Position numbers and translations under genes: made by a program. Under the pieces are notes generated by a model. The model searched no databases. It was not told the origin of the DNA and worked only from the letters and a program-made list of their open reading frames with translations. A stretch of DNA of 64,000 bases from Clitoria ternatea. Lineage: Eukaryota > Streptophyta > Magnoliopsida > Fabales > Fabaceae. The stretch covers positions 13,191,001 through 13,255,000 of the forward strand of contig CM075671.1 in assembly GCA_037962975.1 (NCBI GenBank), written 5' to 3'. Positions 59,257-64,000 of the stretch are shown here, in pieces (positions within the stretch are counted from its first letter, which is position 1; every line of letters begins with the position of its first letter).

Positions 59257-61909
59257 TTAATCCTCCACAGTGGGCACTCCTCCCTTCTCCGCTTTGTCCT
59301 CCATTCCAGTTTGGGCACCTTCTTGTGCTTCAGCTCCAGAGGCAGCAGTGGACGTTGTAGGCTCCATACTTTGGCCTTCTGGGAGGGGAGGCAGTTCGTA
59401 CAGAGATGCACGGGGCTCGTGGTGCGATCCGTCCTTGCGAACTTCTACAAGTCTTCCCCCATGGAACTCAAAGAACGGATCTAATCCGTACAAATTCAGC
59501 TTTATTCCAGGGTTACGATAGTAGACTTGACGAAGGGCCAGGCCGAAAGATTCATACGCCACATTTTTGCATATATCCAAGGCTTTGGCAGCCTTGGCCT
59601 TTGCAGCAGCTAGCCTTCTTTGAACTTTGGCGTAATCCTCTTCTGAAGGCCCAGCACTCGCACCACCCTTTTTGAGTTCATCAATTTGGGCTTGCATCTC
59701 CTTCCGAATAGACTCCCACTCCCCAAGGTCCTTGTTGCGACCATCCTCCATAACTTTGAGATCGTCAGCAAGCTTAGCCGATCTCTTCTTTTCTAATTGT
59801 AATTCTTCTTCAAGGAGGGGTATGGATTTGTTCTTATTTTGGAGGTCGGCAACTTCCCGTTCTAGGGCCTTATTCGCAAAGTGAACTTCGCTTGCCTCTT
59901 CCGTTTTCCTCTGGAGCGTTTCTTTAGTTTTTTCCAATTCCGATTCCACACCCCTGCGAGCTTCAGCTTGTTTGGCTGCCCATTTCTCCTTCACTGCGAG
60001 TTCGGTCTCAAGTTTTTCAACCTGATCCATATAATCAGCTTTCTCGCTCAGGGACTCAAGCAGGCCAGACAGTTCATCAAGTTGCCAACGCCCAGCCTTG
60101 CAAGCACCTCGGACCCCAGCAGCGTCGAGGGAAGGGCGGAGGCAATATCGTGCCTTTGGGAGAGTAGGAGGCATAGATCCTTGAAACCACAAATAATGAG
60201 AAAGGAAGGAGTCACGCGGAGGATCAAACGCCGGAGGAGGACCGTTCCCAGAATCCGGCTCTGAAGCATTTTGAGAAGAAGGTGCAGAGAACTCAGGAGC
60301 GGGTTCCTTTCCCTTGTTCTTCTTTAATTCGGCTTCTTCGGCCGTCCTCTGACGCTTCTTTACAGGGTCATCAGAGGAGGGCTTCTCTTGATCGGCCTTC
60401 TTTACAAGATGCCTCTTCTTTTTCTTTTTCTCTGGGACGGCCTCCTCGCCACCCGCTCCAGCGGCCTCAGTTGCTTCTTCAGCTTCCTCCTCATCGAAGA
60501 GAGGAACCTCATCTCCTACTGCAGAAGTCAGAGGAATGAGGGGAGTTTTGGTGGCGTTCCTCTTCGCCTGGATTTCATTTTCTTCAGAAGAGGAGTCATC
60601 GTCAGCCATCATAGACCTTAGCGACAACATTTCTGGGCAGGCCTTTTCAATTTGTTCTGCAAAACAAAAAGAGTTGAATAAGCATACAAAAAGGAAAATA
60701 ACTAGAACGGTATAACCATACAATACAAGGAGAATAAGAGCGAATATTACGGAGGTAGGTGTTTTTGATGTCTTCCTCGGCCAAGAGAAGGCGGCTGGAA
60801 AACCCTTTGAGGGTCTTTGAGGCCGTCTGCAGGGCGCTCAAGACCTCGACAGAATGAGGGGAAAGTTCACTCTCATCTGTATAGTAAGCACGGCTCATAA
60901 GAAGAAAATGCTCGTGCGTCCAGCTAAGGGGAAACTTGGTAAACCCCTCTTTATTTCGCCAGAAGACCGGCTTATTTGGTTGAATCCGGACCCGCGTGTA
61001 GTAGTGCTTGAAGGAGCGCCCATCTACCTTTGCGGATTCCGTATAAGACTTGAAATTTACAACCCTTGAGTCACTACGGAGTGTAATGAACCCAAGGCCG
61101 CCCTTCTTATTAGCTCGGCGGACCACTTGGCAATAGTAAAATAGCTTGGCCACAGTGGCGAAGAAGCCAAAATGCTCCCCCAAGACTTCCAGAGCCCGGA
61201 CGAGACTCCAACCGTTGGGATGTAATTGTGAGGGGGCACAGTCTAAGAAACGCAGGACGGCCATCTGGAAATCCGTCATTGGAAAGCGCACCCCCAGCTT
61301 TAAGAAAACGAAGTCGTACATGTAGACCGACCTCGCGTCAGGGACGTTGTGGCATATTCTTTCAGAAGGATGCGGAGCCATCACAGCGTATCGTGCTTTG
61401 TACTTCTTATCCGAGTATATCTTACAGCGGAAAGAAACCGTGCGCTCCTCCTCACTTGCATGGTGCGAAGGGATCTCTAAGAACTCCTCTTCCACCCAGC
61501 AATAAGGTTTTTCCCTGTTGAGTTTTTCCCAATCCAGCCGGTGTGCCACAACATTAACACACCCTTCAGCAGAGCGGAGAAACGGCGTTTTTCCACGTCC
61601 TGGAAGATCCATGGTTGTGCAGGCGCGGTGGAATGCGTAGGTGCTGTGATAAAAAGCAACATCGTCAGAGAGATAACCCTCAGCACTTGACCCCTCATCA
61701 GAGCGGCTGGTAGCCCTCGAACCAAGGGGAACCTCAGAGCGACGAGATGAAGAAGACGCTCGTGAGGAAGAAGCTTCGGCTCTCTCTGAGCGATGGCGCC
61801 CAGCCACAGGAGGATTCGCTGGAATCCTCCCACCACGGTGGCTAAGGGGGGCACGAGAGCCAAACCTCCCTCTATTTGAAGGACCAGCGTGTCCAGCTCT
61901 AGGGCGCAT
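59257..61909 (-). CDS. Antisense two-exon gene of the Tat-like element (putative gypsy-type transposon protein)
   Basis: On the minus strand, exon 1 (61909-60751) and exon 2 (60656-59257) join across a 94-base GT-AG intron (donor CTCC then gtaata, acceptor ttttgcag) to give 852 codons without a stop. The N terminus (about 1-90) is Arg/Ser-rich. Residues 90-380 form a globular region with QLHPNGWSLVRALEVLGEHF and FFATVAKLFYYCQ, resembling the plant family called putative gypsy type transposon (Transposase_28-like). Then come a basic patch KKKKKKRH (about 463-470, a possible nuclear localisation signal), an acidic low-complexity part and a long coiled coil (about 585-735). Function is unknown. 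Related elements such as Grande carry an antisense gene in this slot. A TATA box and poly(A) signal suggest independent expression. Confidence 0.85.
60657..60750 (-). other. Intron of the antisense gene
   Basis: This 94-base intron on the minus strand runs from gtaatattcg to gttttgcag, with a T-rich stretch before the acceptor. Removing it joins two frames that are each open to the junction, and the total length becomes a multiple of three. Confidence 0.85.
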
Positions 61910-62593
61910 GATGGAAATAGAATGATTAAAATTGCAAGGAGTTGAAGGGAAGGAAGGTTACCTAAAGGAAGAGGATCTTTGAGAAGTTGAAGACGACAAG
62001 GAAATTCCAAGGAAATTTGAGCAGAGTTTCACTAAGTTTGAGTTCAAGTGGATTCCAAAATCTGCTAAGAGTCCCTTTTATAGGTAACGAAGAGGCATAG
62101 TGTTCCGTCGAAGGTCACAAGGCTTGCCTCAAAACGCAACCTTTCAAATCAAAACGACTCCGTCGTTTCGTCACGAATAAGCGCGAAAATGGTAACGTTT
62201 CAGTAAACGTTTTGGCAAAATGGGCCCCCCTTTTTCAGTTTGAATCCAGGCCCAATAAGCCCAATCGACGGTTACACACTTGGGTAATGATGTCTCGTGC
62301 GTAAAAAATGCATTTAATGTCCAATCATGCCATGCGCATTTAATGCCTTCCAACCACTTTTCGAATACCAAGGGTTTCGATTTTCAAAAACTCTTGGGAT
62401 TACCATTATTTAGTTTATGCTGTCTGAATCCGTTGTACACAACGCGAAGAGGGCGGTCACTTGTTTAGTAGAGCGGACGCCACCGAGTTCCTAGAGACTT
62501 ACAAGAATGTACTACCGGCATCTAGACTTCTCTCGAGAATTGTGTAGCTCATATGAGCAACTTAACAGTCCCTCATACAAGCTAGGGGACAGA
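61910..62593. other. Region between the antisense gene and the 3' LTR
   Basis: It holds the antisense promoter and leader (61910-62100), then sequence without a gene, and the purine tract immediately before the 3' LTR (62579-62593). Nothing else is recognised. Confidence 0.6.
62074..62082 (-). promoter_or_regulatory. TATA box for the antisense gene
   Basis: The minus strand reads TATAAAAGG here, about 165 bases before the ATG at 61909, inside otherwise moderate-GC sequence. The position would give a leader of roughly 130-140 bases. Confidence 0.6.
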
Positions 62594-63401
62594 TGATCCG
62601 GTCTAGATACCGGCCCCCATACTTGTGACGTCAGACTGATCTCATATAAGGAGAACCGGTGTCCAGGTTCAACGTTACCACACCGGATATCCGTTGTCTG
62701 GTCATCCGCCCTCATTCCATGACAAGCATCATTCATTTTCGCTGTAACGGTTCTGTGTTCATTAATACAGGATATTTATATAATTGTTAGCTTTTCCCTC
62801 ATAGCAAGAGAAGAGCCTTTCGATAACTTATCAACGAAGACACTGTTTGTAGCAAAATACGTCACATCAATGGCTTCAGAAAGTAAGGGGGTGTGTCAGC
62901 AGATTATGCGGAAAAGGTGATTATCCTCTCCTCTCTCTAGAGGATTGTACTCTGATAATTGACCTACCCTCCTGACACATTCTGAAAGTCGAGCCACCTT
63001 GATTGACACAATATACACGCAATCAGAGATAAGGGACCCACCTGCATCCAACGTATCATTTTTTCTCTTACGTTCAACTATAAGAAGCCATATCAACACA
63101 CATGCATGGCATCGTTATTCTATCTCACATTTTACTGTTATCACGCTTGAGTATTCATTCAGTTCATACACTCTTCTAACTTGAGCGTCGGAGAATCTTC
63201 GCAGGTGGCACCACCTTTCGCCCTCCTACAACGCGAATCGTTGGTGTGAAGGATCTCCAGGACAACAAGACCGGCCTCTCCCACTGAGAGACCGGATTAG
63301 TACGTCGGATACACACAGTTCCGGTGTGCAAACCCTAAAAACACCTGCATCCTTGTGGCTGGTCCCATACCGGATCCTAGACCCCGGTCCAGACCAGTTC
63401 A
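62594..63401 (+). repeat. 3' LTR of the Tat-like element
   Basis: It is 808 bp and identical to the 5' LTR except for two transitions that I can find. It is followed by the ATATG duplication and then Harbinger sequence. Confidence 0.95.
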
Positions 63402-63459
63402 ATATGTATTGTTGCTTAAATTGTAATATGTGTTTATTATTTTTTAGAAGTAAGCAACC

Positions 63460-64000
63460 ATGACATCTACTGGTGATGATAATCGCTTAAATGATGATTA
63501 CGTAAGAAACATTAATATGATTATGGTAGGTTGTTCATCATTTTATTTATGGGAAGTGGGCTATGAAATATGTATGCAAAGAACCATGTAGGACAAGTGA
63601 ACTAATAGGGCATGCATGGGTACAAGAGATACTCAACGACAATGACACCAGATGTTATGAAATGCTTAGGATGAATAAACATGTGTTCTTATTATTGTGC
63701 AAGGAATTAGTTAACCACAGGTTAAAATCATCTAGAAACATGGGCATTTATGAAATGGTTGCTATGTTCTTGCATACGATTGGACACAGGGTCGGAAATA
63801 GAGTTATTCAAGAAAGATTTCAACATCCATGTGGAATAGTTAGTAGAAATTTTCATCGTGTGTTAAATGCATGTTTGAAATTCTCGACTAACATGATAAA
63901 GCCTAAAGATCCAACATTCCAACACGTGCCCCAAAAATTACGCGAAGACAAGAGACATTGACCATATTTTACAGATTGTATTGGAGCAATTGACGGAACG
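63460..64000 (+). pseudogene. HARBI1-like (PIF/Harbinger) transposase, broken and cut by the window end
   Basis: An ATG at 63460 opens a short frame. The main match is in another frame from 63563 (MKYVCKEPCRTSELIGHAWVQEIL), typical of the N-terminal part of plant Harbinger transposases. A helix-turn-helix-like region follows (YEMVAMFLHTIGHRVGNRVIQERF; 63750-63820). A TGA at 63959 interrupts just before YFTDCIGAIDG, which carries the first Asp of the DDE triad at about 63992. At least one frame change and one stop make it non-functional. The transposase would cut and paste the element at TTA/TAA sites. The rest lies beyond 64000. Confidence 0.85.

Larger units (their letters stand above)
51578..63401 (+). 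mobile_element. Young Tat-like Ty3/gypsy LTR retrotransposon (11.8 kb) with an antisense gene
   Basis: The two 808-bp LTRs (51578-52385, 62594-63401) differ at only two positions that I can see (52250/63266 and 52384/63400). The target duplication ATATG is at 51573-51577 and 63402-63406. A primer-binding site TGGCACGCCCGGTGGGAC is at 52387-52404 and a purine tract ctaggggacaga ends at 62593. Internal order is gag, protease, RT, RNase H, a second (archaeal-type) RNase H, integrase, 59-base tandem repeats, then an antisense two-exon gene. The second RNase H and the antisense gene point to the Tat clade. Base composition is more GC-rich than the surroundings. Confidence 0.93.
35115..64000 (+). 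mobile_element. PIF/Harbinger-type DNA transposon, decayed, with nested insertions; right end outside the window
   Basis: A possible left terminus gaggctgtttggttcg begins at 35115 after TTAA. This matches the start style and TTA/TAA target preference of PIF/Harbinger elements. Downstream in the same orientation lie a SANT/Myb-like ORF1 (36751 onward, resuming at 51080) and a HARBI1-like transposase (63460 onward), the two genes this superfamily carries. Both are broken. Between them are a Cassandra-type solo LTR, an Athila-like element and a Tat-like element. The terminal inverted repeat cannot be confirmed because the other end lies beyond the window. The body without insertions would be at least 3.5 kb here. 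Membership is well supported by the two genes, the left end less so. Confidence 0.65.

Overview
This is nuclear DNA from a flowering plant, most likely a eudicot. It is AT-rich, its genes carry many GT-AG introns, and it contains plant retrotransposon lineages (Athila, Tat, copia, Cassandra) plus PIF/Harbinger and FAR1-type remnants. A legume is my best guess from the general character of the repeats, but I cannot prove it from the sequence.

Only two ordinary host genes are visible, both on the + strand. One is a five-exon Yippee-like zinc-binding protein gene (18638-22099). The other is an eighteen-exon gene for BRF1, a subunit of the RNA polymerase III initiation factor TFIIIB (25935-34289). 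Intron 7 of BRF1 holds a decayed antisense FAR1/MULE-type gene. Exon 13 of BRF1 has a reading-frame ambiguity.

Left of these genes (1-18000) lie AT-rich intergenic DNA, an antisense Ty1/copia pol remnant (about 2470-4250), an antisense LINE 3'-end remnant (about 7740-8100) and a nest of three solo LTRs. The outer LTR (8356-17731, duplication ATAAT) landed in a GGT/GAT-rich simple repeat. It was later hit by two related elements in opposite orientations (10408-13524 and 13838-17499), which form a long imperfect inverted repeat.

Right of the genes (about 35115-64000) is one large PIF/Harbinger-type element, decayed and running off the window. Its SANT-domain ORF1 is at 36751-37514, continuing at 51080. 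Its transposase starts at about 63460. ORF1 was hit by a Cassandra-type solo LTR carrying a 5S rRNA-like segment. That LTR was in turn split by a complete 13.15 kb Athila-like element (37738-50887, 1601-bp LTRs, duplication CCTTT). A separate young Tat-like element (51578-63401, 808-bp LTRs with two mismatches, duplication ATATG) inserted between ORF1 and the transposase.

The most unusual content is in the 4 kb between pol and the 3' LTR of the Athila-like element, where related elements often carry an env-like gene. It holds two sense-strand ORFs. One resembles the cysteine-rich nucleic-acid-binding proteins of flexuous plant RNA viruses. The other is an intronless, slightly broken relative of the plant cytokinin-activating enzyme LOG (LONELY GUY). 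The Tat-like element carries a different extra gene: an antisense, intron-containing gene of 852 codons with its own TATA box and poly(A) signal.
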